Assembly: GCA_023145655.1 (NCBI GenBank)
Contig: JAGLDI010000140.1
Location: forward strand, 1-7,059
From: Desulfuromusa sp.
Lineage (GTDB): Bacteria > Desulfobacterota > Desulfuromonadia > Desulfuromonadales > Geopsychrobacteraceae
DNA: 7,059 nucleotides
Direction: 5' to 3'
Both the position numbers and the translations under genes were made by a program. Shown here one piece after another: positions 1 through 5,719 of the stretch; position 1 is the first letter of the stretch; each line of letters begins with the position of its first letter. The notes beneath the pieces are model-generated. The model had not been told where the DNA came from. It did not search any database and saw nothing but the letters and a program-made list of their open reading frames with translations.

Positions 1-233
1 ATATTAACCCCCGTGGCAAGAACACCAATATATTTCAGTTTTGGTAACATGGCCAAGGTGGAGCCGGAAAGAACGGTTTTATTGGTCAGGATGATCTCGG
101 CATCACCGGCTCTGTCAACAATCTGCTCGGGTGTGGTGCGTGGATGAATAGCACATGATCCCAGAGCTTTTAACGGAGCCCAGTCAAGATCTCCAGGGTT
201 GAGGGTATAGCCGTCGAGAACAACAATTTTCAT
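1..233 (-). CDS. D-2-hydroxyacid dehydrogenase (glycerate dehydrogenase-like), N-terminal part, cut by window edge
   Basis: Only the first 77 residues are present; the gene continues off the left edge. The reading MKIVVLDGYTLNPGDLDW, followed by a region ending LKYIGVLATGVN, matches the N-terminal substrate-binding lobe of NAD(P)-dependent D-2-hydroxyacid dehydrogenases, and the opening is especially like D-glycerate/hydroxypyruvate reductases. These are cytoplasmic enzymes that interconvert 2-oxo acids and D-2-hydroxy acids. Family members are usually a little over 300 residues, so the Rossmann domain and the catalytic Arg/Glu/His lie outside the window and the substrate cannot be judged. 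The ATG at 231-233 has an AAAGGA ribosome binding site at 240-245, six bases upstream. It follows trmO by 35 bp with no terminator between, so the two are probably co-transcribed. The family call is firm; glycerate as substrate is a guess. Confidence 0.88.
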   Translation of the reverse strand, partial: MKIVVLDGYTLNPGDLDWAPLKALGSCAIHPRTTPEQIVDRAGDAEIILTNKTVLSGSTLAMLPKLKYIGVLATGVN

Positions 234-239
234 GGTCAA

Positions 240-245
240 TCCTTT
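240..245 (-). promoter_or_regulatory. Ribosome binding site of the D-2-hydroxyacid dehydrogenase
   Basis: The minus strand reads AAAGGA six bases before the ATG at 231-233. It supports this start and shows that the gene has its own initiation site despite following trmO closely. Confidence 0.6.
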
Positions 246-268
246 CTTGTTACGATCCGCAAAACCCG

Positions 269-748
269 CTAGGCAAAGCGATTATCTGAACGATGTTTTT
301 TGACTTTGCTTTTGGCACGATCAAGCCAGCCGATTCTTTCAGCCGTGACGTGATCAAAATCAGGAACGTAGGGTTTAATATCAAGAATCGGAGTTCCATC
401 AAGAATATCAACATTTTCAATCAGGAGTTGGTTCCCGTCAATATTAATAAGCCTGAGAACCGACAACCCGATAGCATTGGGTCGGCGGGGGGCACGGGTG
501 GCAAAAATCCCGTGGCTGGCTTCATCCATAAACGGGGTTACGGTGAGTTGCGCGGCTTTGGCCCGATGGAAATGGTAGAAGACATAAATATGGGAGAACC
601 CGTCCAGGTCTTTAAGCCCTTCAAGGTATTGCTCTTTGAGGGTGATTGTTCCTCTGATCCCATCAGCACCCGAAGGTTGAATTGGCATATCAGCAATATT
701 TTTGTGGGGGCTGTCCAGTACCCCGATAGATTCATAATGGATCTGCAT
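269..748 (-). CDS. trmO: TrmO-family tRNA (N6-threonylcarbamoyladenosine37-N6)-methyltransferase, short form
   Basis: A 159-residue protein of the TsaA/TrmO (UPF0066, YaeB) family. Characterised members use S-adenosylmethionine to methylate N6 of t6A at position 37 of certain tRNAs, giving m6t6A in the cytoplasm. Visible hallmarks are the IGVLDSP start (residues 8-14), LDGFSHIYVFYHFHRA (48-63), the family signature HGIFATRAPRRPNAIGLS (79-96), and DILDGTPILDIKPYVP (114-129). The protein is essentially the N-terminal beta-barrel catalytic domain. It lacks the C-terminal extension of the longer enterobacterial enzyme (about 235 residues from memory), as many short homologues do. The ATG at 746-748 lies 11 bp after the DUF4019 stop. 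It has only a weak Shine-Dalgarno (TGAG), so translation may be coupled to the upstream gene. The family is certain; activity on t6A is inferred from it. Confidence 0.9.
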   Translation of the reverse strand: MQIHYESIGVLDSPHKNIADMPIQPSGADGIRGTITLKEQYLEGLKDLDGFSHIYVFYHFHRAKAAQLTVTPFMDEASHGIFATRAPRRPNAIGLSVLRLINIDGNQLLIENVDILDGTPILDIKPYVPDFDHVTAERIGWLDRAKSKVKKHRSDNRFA

Positions 749-759
749 CTATTTCTCAG

Positions 760-1206
760 TTATTCAATAAAATATCCGGCAACCCGCCAGGTATTATCTG
801 CTTCGAGCATGAGAGTCGTGGTTTCGGAAAGATGATCCTTGTTCTGAAACTTTGAGTCAAAGATGTAAACCATATATTCTCCATCAGGAACATTTGCTTT
901 AGCGTCTACAGAGTCTTTGGTATAAATATAATTATTTTGTTTTCTTTCCAGTAGCTTCCCTGCAACAGAGCGAACCGCAGAGAGTTGTTTGACCCACTCC
1001 TGCTTTGAAAATTCATTTTTCACGTAGTCTCCGCAAACCTCCCAACTCTGCTCATATTGACCAGAATCGACCAACCCCAGAAAGTGAATTGCTGCAATAG
1101 TTGAGGCATCAACCCGCGGCTGATCTGGTTTGCGACTGATGCTTGGATAAATGATAATCCCCAGCGCGATCAGTAGAAGAAATATATGGACACGATATTT
1201 TCTCAC
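760..1206 (-). CDS. DUF4019 family membrane-anchored or exported protein, GTG start
   Basis: A 148-residue protein of unknown function. Residues 1-5 are basic (MRKYR). Residues 8-20 form a hydrophobic segment, acting as either a signal anchor or an uncleaved signal, so the rest should face the periplasm. Residues about 33-147 fit DUF4019: an AIHFLGLVDSGQYEQSWEVC block, a central W71 with V-K-Q-L-S-A-V-R-S, then E-Y-M-V-Y-I-F-D-S-K-F and the terminal W-R-V-A-G-Y. I see no catalytic motif; such small alpha+beta domains may bind a ligand or partner. The start is GTG at 1204-1206, chosen because a perfect GGAGG sits six bases upstream. It is probably first in an operon with trmO (11 bp gap) and the hydroxyacid dehydrogenase. 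The single Cys (C58) lies inside the domain and is not a lipobox. The domain call is good; the role is unknown. Confidence 0.82.
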   Translation of the reverse strand: MRKYRVHIFLLLIALGIIIYPSISRKPDQPRVDASTIAAIHFLGLVDSGQYEQSWEVCGDYVKNEFSKQEWVKQLSAVRSVAGKLLERKQNNYIYTKDSVDAKANVPDGEYMVYIFDSKFQNKDHLSETTTLMLEADNTWRVAGYFIE

Positions 1207-1212
1207 GTTGAA

Positions 1213-1217
1213 CCTCC
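1213..1217 (-). promoter_or_regulatory. Ribosome binding site deciding a GTG start (DUF4019 gene)
   Basis: A perfect GGAGG on the minus strand, six bases before GTG at 1204-1206. It fixes the start of the DUF4019 gene at a non-ATG codon. Confidence 0.75.
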
Positions 1218-1250
1218 AAAAATGGTGTGACAGGATAAATTTGAGCGCCT

Positions 1251-1279
1251 ACTATAATCAGGATTATGGAACAGAGCAA
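1251..1279 (-). promoter_or_regulatory. Candidate sigma70 promoter for the DUF4019-trmO-hydroxyacid dehydrogenase group
   Basis: On the minus strand TTGCTC (1279-1274) is followed after 17 bases by TATAGT (1256-1251). Transcription would start near 1245, leaving a leader of about 40 bases before the GTG. The -10 is good and the -35 only partial (TTG conserved). An inverted repeat, ATAATC-AG-GATTAT (1254-1267), overlaps the -10 and could be an operator, but it is short and AT-rich. Inferred from pattern alone. Confidence 0.4.
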
Positions 1280-1437
1280 TAAATCTTGTGAAAAACATGG
1301 CCGTTGAGAGATTTTTTGTCCCTGTTGTCCAATCTGGATTTGAAATTTACCACCGCTAAATACTTCAAAATCGCCACGCATTCTGATTATAATAGCGTCA
1401 CTCTCGGCAGGAGAGGTGATATCAACAGAGCCATATT

Positions 1438-1758
1438 TTAAGAACGTGGGGAACGAAACGCCTGAGTTAAAAGCTCTTGATAAAAAACTTGCCCCTCCCG
1501 GTCCTTGGCATAGCCAATCTTGGTTCTACCGATCATCAGAGAACAGAGGTCAGCGGAGTCTTCAAAAGTTATCAGGGCATCATCATCCAGGGCAATTGTT
1601 TCCCAGCTCATGTCGTCGCTGTCTTCGCCTCTTCCCGGCATATTGCCGTTCAGCCAGTCGGCAAACTTGTCAATCAAGTCCCGGTGGATATACGCTTGAA
1701 ATCCAGCTGTGTTGGTTTTGCAAAGACCTGCAATATTGTCGATCAGCTTTTGTTCCAC
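1438..1758 (-). CDS. Hypothetical small acidic protein, unrecognised, GTG start
   Basis: A 106-residue reading frame that I do not recognise. It is soluble in character, with no signal peptide or membrane segment. It has a mixed N-terminal part (MEQKLIDNIAGLCKTN, then YIHRDLIDKFADWLNG), an acidic middle (GEDSDD, ALDDDALITFEDSADLC) and a basic end (RSPRS). That composition is much more protein-like than either plus-strand reading of the same DNA. The only conventional start is GTG at 1756-1758, with a poor Shine-Dalgarno (CGAG five bases upstream). The frame stays open back to a TAA at 1828-1830, but that stretch has no ATG, GTG or TTG. It lies 160 bp downstream of the DUF1499 gene on the same strand and about 230 bp upstream of the DUF4019 gene. 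It is probably real; function and exact start are unknown. Confidence 0.55.
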   Translation of the reverse strand: MEQKLIDNIAGLCKTNTAGFQAYIHRDLIDKFADWLNGNMPGRGEDSDDMSWETIALDDDALITFEDSADLCSLMIGRTKIGYAKDREGQVFYQELLTQAFRSPRS

Positions 1759-1866
1759 AACGGCTCGAGAATCATGCTTGAAGGTATTGATGACTTTAAC
1801 AATGATAAGCGTTATCTCTCTGTCGGTTTATTTTGCTGTCACCTGATTCTCAAATTGAATAGTTAC

Positions 1867-1892
1867 GAATATCTCAGCCAGGAACATCTCAG
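1867..1892. repeat. Short direct repeat GAAYATCTCAG x2
   Basis: GAATATCTCAG (1867-1877) and GAACATCTCAG (1882-1892) are 11-base copies with one mismatch and a 15-base period. They sit in the 160-bp gap between the DUF1499 gene and the hypothetical gene. They might bind a regulator of the downstream gene or be chance. No terminator is visible in this gap. Confidence 0.35.
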
Positions 1893-1918
1893 TTGCCATT
1901 CACAATTATCCCAAACCG

Positions 1919-2386
1919 TTAGCGAATCATTCCCCGACTGAGAAGAGCCGCACGTAGCGATTCTATTCTGCGTCGATTAACCCCAAAATCTGAATACCCT
2001 GAACGTGCTGCAGAGCGGACCGCAATGATCTCATTGGCGGGACGAAGGTGAAGTTCAAGGTCATCGACAAAGCCGAACAGGAAACTACGACACTCAGCAT
2101 GAAGATAATCTTCCGTCTCCTTCATGATACGGGTACGAGGCAACTCTGACACAATTTCCCGAACCACCGGCCATACCTCGTTGGCAGGTTTCACCAGTTG
2201 AAATGGTGCAATTATGTGGTCACTGTCATGGTCATCACTGGAAAAACAGTTAGGTGATGACGGGCATGGTCCCAGCTTGGAATCAGAGAGTCCGATGGCT
2301 GAGGGGTGCTTATCTGAACAGGAAAAAAGTGGGATACTGACTATCACGAGCAGGGCTCCGATGCTGAAAATTCTGAGAACGGACAT
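1919..2386 (-). CDS. DUF1499 family lipoprotein
   Basis: A 155-residue envelope protein of unknown function. Residues 1-22 are a lipoprotein signal (MSVLRIFSIGALLVIVSIPLFS) with lipobox L-F-S-C and acylated Cys at 23. The mature part carries the DUF1499 pattern: IGLSDSKLGPCPSSPNCFSS (31-50), an I-I-A-P-F block (58-62), FGFVDDLELHLRP (104-116) and VRSAARSGYSDFGVNRRRIESLR (123-145). C41 and C47 in the P-C-P-S-S-P-N-C motif are family-conserved. The ATG at 2384-2386 was chosen over the upstream TTG at 2405-2407 because GGAG (2392-2395) lies five bases before it and because it gives a compact lipoprotein signal. The gene follows the U32 gene by 97 bp with no clear terminator, so read-through is possible. 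Family and lipoprotein status are well supported; the role is not known. Confidence 0.85.
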   Translation of the reverse strand: MSVLRIFSIGALLVIVSIPLFSCSDKHPSAIGLSDSKLGPCPSSPNCFSSDDHDSDHIIAPFQLVKPANEVWPVVREIVSELPRTRIMKETEDYLHAECRSFLFGFVDDLELHLRPANEIIAVRSAARSGYSDFGVNRRRIESLRAALLSRGMIR

Positions 2387-2391
2387 GTTTT

Positions 2392-2395
2392 CTCC
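2392..2395 (-). promoter_or_regulatory. Ribosome binding site deciding the DUF1499 start
   Basis: The minus strand reads TGGAGAAAAC before ATG at 2384-2386, placing GGAG five bases upstream. The alternative TTG at 2405-2407 has no comparable site, so the shorter protein is preferred. Confidence 0.6.
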
Positions 2396-2483
2396 ACATT
2401 TTGACAATTAACCTGACTGCTGACGGTATTTACAACTTCACCCTGAAGCAGTGAATGAATCAGTTCAATATTTTATTTAAAAA

Positions 2484-4850
2484 TTATTCCAATCCCCGTT
2501 CATAGTTAAATTTGCTGCTCCCCTGCGGATCATATCCCTGTTTGATGGCATCTAAAACCTGCTTCCCCGGTTGGCTGAATGGGCCAAGGTGGGACAGGTC
2601 AATAATAAAATTATGGCAACCAAAACTTTCCAACTCCGGCAGATTGGCGATGAAAGAAAAATCGGTTTCACTATTCAGCCAGGTCAACCCCTGCCGCTGT
2701 TGCACCCGGTAGGCATCGTCACGATCAGAAAGAACCGGAGCATCGGAGCGGACATTCTTGATCTTAACCCGTGAGGTGAGCAGTGACACGCTGGCATACA
2801 CAGTCATGGCGGTTGGAATTGGCAACTGATGACGTAAAATATCGGCCAGATTCTTCCGGTCATCTTCGATGTAAAGTTCCGCCTCTTTGATCCCGAGTTC
2901 TGCAAGTGCGGCAATTGCCTGGCTGTTCAGAGAGAAGAGGCGGAAGCTGCTGTACAGATTCAGTCCCTCAATTTTGTCGAACAGGGGAAAATGGCCAAGA
3001 TTATTGAGACGGTAATTGTTGAACCCCATCTGTGCCAGTTGACGGATGGCATTACGGATGTCGGCCCAGTCTTTATCAAAGATAACAAAGGGGATATCCC
3101 AGATCAGTTGTTTAGCCCGGCGAGTCAGTTTATGGGCATGTTGCAAATTATACCCGGTCAGAGGAACCAGAATCTGCTCAACCAACGGATCCTTGAGGAT
3201 TCGCTGCTCCTTTGAATCTTTCAGCTGTATCCGAATCTGCCGTTTTTCTGGTCGATGGATAGCGAGAGGAAAAAGTGCTTCCCGGGCACTTTTTAAATGT
3301 GCCGTTCTGAGTTGTTGTCGCTGCGGCTGGTGGTTCTTACGCAACTCCGTATAGAGATCCCGGCGGATCTGTTTCAGCTGTTTCGGGGGAATAACAATCT
3401 CAGGAAGTTGGCTGCATTCCAGTTTGCCCAACCTGAAAGGCTCTTCAGCGGTCACGGCAAAAGTTTGCTGGAGGATTTTTTTATCGAGAGCCTTCTCTCT
3501 GGCAGGGAAACTGTCAATTGCAAATTGGAACTGTTGGGTCTCCAAACCAATTGTAGCGCTCAGTTGAAGTTGCTGTGGTGTCACTTTGATCTGTAAATCA
3601 ACCGTCTCTGCCGGGGGACGAACATTGCTGAGCTTCCGGCGACAGGCAGAATCACTCATGGAAAAAGCGCTAGGGGAGGAGACCATAAAAACACTGTCGC
3701 CCACATTAAATTGATTGATAAAGGTTGAAGGAACACTGACAAAGCTATGGGCCGGAACCTTGTTGACGGTCCGTTTATCCAGCAGCAACTGGCGGATCGT
3801 AAAGGCAGTGCCACTTTTATCGATGGCGGGCTGAACTCTCAGCCGGGCTCCAAGATGGAGCCCCTCTTTGGTTTTGAAGCTGATTTCGCCACCACGGACC
3901 CGACTGATTTCACCGAGAAATCTTCCGGTGGCCCCTTTGTGTGATGGAATCGCCATATCACTGGGTTGCCCTCCCGATAAAAATCCTTTGGTGGGTTGTC
4001 GACCAAAACTCTCTTTCAGCAATATTTTAGCCTCTTTCAGAACCGCTTTCCGCTGTTCTGTCGGGGCATCAAGGACCCGACGGTAAGCTCTGATCACCTT
4101 ATGGACGTATTCGGCACTTTTCATCCGCCCTTCAATTTTTAAACTGCAGATTCCAGCCTGTTCCAGTTCGGGCAACAGATCAATGGCAGAAAGGTCATTG
4201 GGGGAAAAATAATATCCTTCCTGCTGACGGTAGCGGTGATTGCGGCGGCACGGTTGGGCACAGCGTCCGCGGTTACCACTTTTGCCACTGAGAAATGATG
4301 AAAAATAACATTGACCACTATAGGAGAAGCAGAGGGCACCATGAATAAACTGTTCCAGTTCCAGAGTTGTCTGCTGACGGATATTGGCAATCTCGGGTAG
4401 CGTCATTTCCCGCGCCAGAACACCCCGGGTAAAGCCCATCCGCTCCAGCATTTTAACTCCAGCAGCGTTATGGATCGTCATTTGTGTCGAAGCATGGAGC
4501 TCCAGTCCCGGAAAATGGTCTTTTGCCAGTTTCCAGACGGCCAGATCCTGAATGATCAGGGCATCGACACCAATTTCTTCCAGTGCCCCCAAAGTATCGA
4601 TCAACTGCGATAATTCATTCTCCTTTACCAGGGTATTCAGGGTGATATAGAGCCGTTTGTTTTGCTGCTGCAAATAATAGGTGATTTTTTCAATCTCTTT
4701 CAGACTGAAGTTTTTTGCTTTAGCCCGGGCAGAAAATTCCTTCAACCCGGTGTAAACGGCATCGGCACCGGCATCAACTGCGGCAAAAAAAGCTTCCATA
4801 CTTCCCGCTGGAGCAAGCAGCTCGGGGCGTTGTGATATCGATGATTTCAA
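2484..4850 (-). CDS. U32 family protein, RlhA/TrhP-like putative RNA hydroxylation enzyme ('peptidase U32'), TTG start
   Basis: A 788-residue cytoplasmic protein. Residues 9-17 (PELLAPAGS) and 27-35 (AGADAVYTG) open a U32 TIM-barrel domain, continuing with LELHASTQMTIHN (116-128), SPNDL (216-220) and SLKIEGRMKS (236-245). Cys at 174, 181, 197 and 201 match the iron-sulfur ligands of U32 proteins. Although named peptidases, characterised relatives RlhA (23S rRNA C2501) and TrhP (tRNA U34) hydroxylate RNA using prephenate-dependent chemistry; RlhA-like activity here is inference. A beta-rich region (about 300-395) and a DUF3656-like section (about 400-520) follow. Residues about 538-788 look like a degenerate second U32 module without the Cys set. 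The start is TTG at 4848-4850; the next ATG (residue 18) would delete the conserved P-E-L-L-A-P-A-G-S. A weak AGGT site lies upstream. The gene begins 2 bp after the Dsb-like gene, implying coupling. Confidence 0.9.
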   Translation of the reverse strand: MKSSISQRPELLAPAGSMEAFFAAVDAGADAVYTGLKEFSARAKAKNFSLKEIEKITYYLQQQNKRLYITLNTLVKENELSQLIDTLGALEEIGVDALIIQDLAVWKLAKDHFPGLELHASTQMTIHNAAGVKMLERMGFTRGVLAREMTLPEIANIRQQTTLELEQFIHGALCFSYSGQCYFSSFLSGKSGNRGRCAQPCRRNHRYRQQEGYYFSPNDLSAIDLLPELEQAGICSLKIEGRMKSAEYVHKVIRAYRRVLDAPTEQRKAVLKEAKILLKESFGRQPTKGFLSGGQPSDMAIPSHKGATGRFLGEISRVRGGEISFKTKEGLHLGARLRVQPAIDKSGTAFTIRQLLLDKRTVNKVPAHSFVSVPSTFINQFNVGDSVFMVSSPSAFSMSDSACRRKLSNVRPPAETVDLQIKVTPQQLQLSATIGLETQQFQFAIDSFPAREKALDKKILQQTFAVTAEEPFRLGKLECSQLPEIVIPPKQLKQIRRDLYTELRKNHQPQRQQLRTAHLKSAREALFPLAIHRPEKRQIRIQLKDSKEQRILKDPLVEQILVPLTGYNLQHAHKLTRRAKQLIWDIPFVIFDKDWADIRNAIRQLAQMGFNNYRLNNLGHFPLFDKIEGLNLYSSFRLFSLNSQAIAALAELGIKEAELYIEDDRKNLADILRHQLPIPTAMTVYASVSLLTSRVKIKNVRSDAPVLSDRDDAYRVQQRQGLTWLNSETDFSFIANLPELESFGCHNFIIDLSHLGPFSQPGKQVLDAIKQGYDPQGSSKFNYERGLE

Positions 4851-4852
4851 GT

Positions 4853-5566
4853 TTATTGACCTAACAGAAGTTCAAATTGCTGCGGGTTAAAACCGGCAAC
4901 ATGGTGACCGTTAATCCAGAATTGAGGGGTCCCATGAACGCCGATTTGTTTCGCCGCTTGACGGTGAAGATCAAGTCGGGTGTTAGCGGTGACAACCGGA
5001 ACGGGCTGGGTATCAAATTTGCCGCTGAAGACTTCCTCGTAGGCAAGGCCTGGATCTTTGGCGGCAAGAATATAACGTGATTTAGCCGCAGAATGAGGAT
5101 GAATATTGTCCAGAGGAAACAGAAATACGTAGCGGGTGACATCAGCTCTTCCGGCAAAAAAAGCAGAGCTTTTACGGCAATAGGGGCAATCGGGATCGGT
5201 GATCTCAATGACTTGATTGGGTCCCTCCCCGATTTTAATCGCCTGATCAAGAGGAAGATCCTTCAATTTGGTCGCCATGAAGCGATCTTTGCTCTCCTGA
5301 GTCAGATTACGGGTATCATCGGTCCAGAGTTCACCAAAAAACATATTTCCAGAGATGGGATCATAATAGACAATCTCTCCACCCTCAACAATCACCTCAT
5401 AAACTCCGGCAACTGGAGTTTGGCTGATCTGCTGATATTTAATCTGTGGATAATGCTTGACCAGAGCTGTCGCGATATCCGGCCGCTGCTTTTGCGGTGG
5501 CACAGCACAGCCACTCAAAGAGAAAACTATCAACAACAGTGGCAGTCCCAGCATCAAACGTAACAT
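4853..5566 (-). CDS. DsbC/DsbG-like thiol:disulfide interchange lipoprotein
   Basis: A 237-residue envelope protein. The signal MLRLMLGLPLLLIVFSLSG ends in lipobox L-S-G-C with acylated Cys20, so it should be membrane-tethered, unlike soluble DsbC. Residues about 30-95 match the DsbC/DsbG N-terminal dimerisation domain (ISQTPVAGVYEVIVEGG, then YYDPISGNMFFGEL). The thioredoxin-fold domain follows: ITDPDCPYC with redox pair C127/C130, then GVHGTPQFWING with the cis-proline at P214 preceded by Thr. CPYC is the DsbG-type active site (DsbC has CGYC). The second, structural disulfide of DsbC is absent: the equivalent positions read A168 (in I-L-A-A-K-D) and A194. The family acts as periplasmic disulfide isomerase or sulfenic-acid reductase. 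ATG at 5564-5566 has GGAG six bases upstream. It heads a two-gene unit with the U32 gene (2 bp gap). Which of the two activities it has cannot be told from sequence. Confidence 0.88.
   Translation of the reverse strand: MLRLMLGLPLLLIVFSLSGCAVPPQKQRPDIATALVKHYPQIKYQQISQTPVAGVYEVIVEGGEIVYYDPISGNMFFGELWTDDTRNLTQESKDRFMATKLKDLPLDQAIKIGEGPNQVIEITDPDCPYCRKSSAFFAGRADVTRYVFLFPLDNIHPHSAAKSRYILAAKDPGLAYEEVFSGKFDTQPVPVVTANTRLDLHRQAAKQIGVHGTPQFWINGHHVAGFNPQQFELLLGQ
4860..4863 (-). promoter_or_regulatory. Weak ribosome binding site for the TTG-started U32 gene
   Basis: TAGG on the minus strand, nine bases before TTG at 4848-4850 and inside the last codons of the Dsb-like gene. The weak site, rare start codon and 2-bp gap together suggest that U32 translation depends on ribosomes finishing the upstream gene. 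Confidence 0.4.
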
Positions 5567-5650
5567 AATAAACTCCAGATCTGATTAGAATGGAAATCCA
5601 TCTCCACAGAGCATACACCAGACGACAGCATAGGAAAAGAGGTGCCATGA

Positions 5651-5664
5651 TGAGCTATTGAGCT
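5651..5664. repeat. TGAGCT direct repeat overlapping the TRAP gene -35
   Basis: TGAGCT occurs at 5651-5656 and again at 5659-5664, an eight-base period, and the second copy overlaps the proposed -35 of the plus-strand promoter. It may be a regulator site in the divergent control region or simply chance. Confidence 0.25.
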
Positions 5665-5686
5665 AAAATTGAAATTATGTTCTACT
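5658..5686 (+). promoter_or_regulatory. Candidate sigma70 promoter for the TRAP substrate-binding protein
   Basis: TTGAGC (5658-5663) and TCTACT (5681-5686) are separated by 17 bases, each matching the consensus at four of six positions. Transcription would begin near 5693, giving a leader of about 27 bases that contains the AAGGAGG site. The spacing is right but both boxes are imperfect, so an activator may be needed. The region also separates this gene from the divergent Dsb-like gene, for which I found no good promoter. Confidence 0.35.
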
Positions 5687-5705
5687 CTCGGATCATTTGT
5701 TTCAT

Positions 5706-5712
5706 AAGGAGG
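5706..5712 (+). promoter_or_regulatory. Strong ribosome binding site of the TRAP substrate-binding protein
   Basis: A full AAGGAGG seven bases before ATG at 5720-5722. This is one of the best Shine-Dalgarno sequences in the window and fits a highly expressed periplasmic receptor. Confidence 0.75.
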
Positions 5713-5719
5713 AATAATT

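Noticed and set aside
293..835. Long plus-strand frame opposite trmO
   Set aside because: It overlies the firmly identified TrmO coding region and shows no motif of its own.
1109..1381. Minus-strand ATG frame of 90 codons overlapping the start of the DUF4019 gene
   Set aside because: It has no ribosome binding site, overlaps the DUF4019 gene by about 100 bases in another frame, and runs across the candidate promoter and the GGAGG site.
1398..1420. CTCTC/GAGAG hairpin downstream of the orphan gene
   Set aside because: It is a five-base stem with no U-tract on the minus-strand transcript, so it is not a credible terminator.
1416..1781. Plus-strand GTG frame preceded by AGGAGAG, with TATAAT at 1388-1393 upstream
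   Set aside because: The translation is rich in Ser, His, Arg, Cys and Pro with no domain character. The AGGAGAG directly abuts the GTG with no usable spacing, and the -35 (TTCAAA, 18-base spacer) is poor.
1477..1941. Plus-strand open frame of 154 codons antisense to the orphan gene
   Set aside because: It runs in exact codon complement to the minus-strand frame and then into the 3' end of the DUF1499 gene. It has no Shine-Dalgarno and no recognisable motif. Most likely a shadow, though noted in the findings as a reason to check the locus.
2436..2448. Hairpin CTTCA-CCC-TGAAG between the U32 and DUF1499 genes as a possible terminator
   Set aside because: The stem is only five base pairs, the loop three bases, and no T-run follows in either direction.
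4139..4390. Minus-strand frame of 83 codons inside the U32 gene
   Set aside because: It is an alternate frame within a strongly conserved coding region, across the Cys cluster. The main frame carries all the family motifs, and there is no sign of a frameshift.
5610..5638. Two TATGCT hexamers on the minus strand (5610-5615 and 5627-5632) as -10 boxes for the Dsb-like gene
   Set aside because: Neither has a reasonable -35 at normal spacing (TTTTCC and GCTCAT), so no promoter is called.
5630..5653. Sigma54-like site on the minus strand upstream of the Dsb-like gene (TGGCAC followed by TTCCT)
   Set aside because: The -24 box is perfect, but the invariant GC of the -12 box is CC, and no activator gene or site is nearby.
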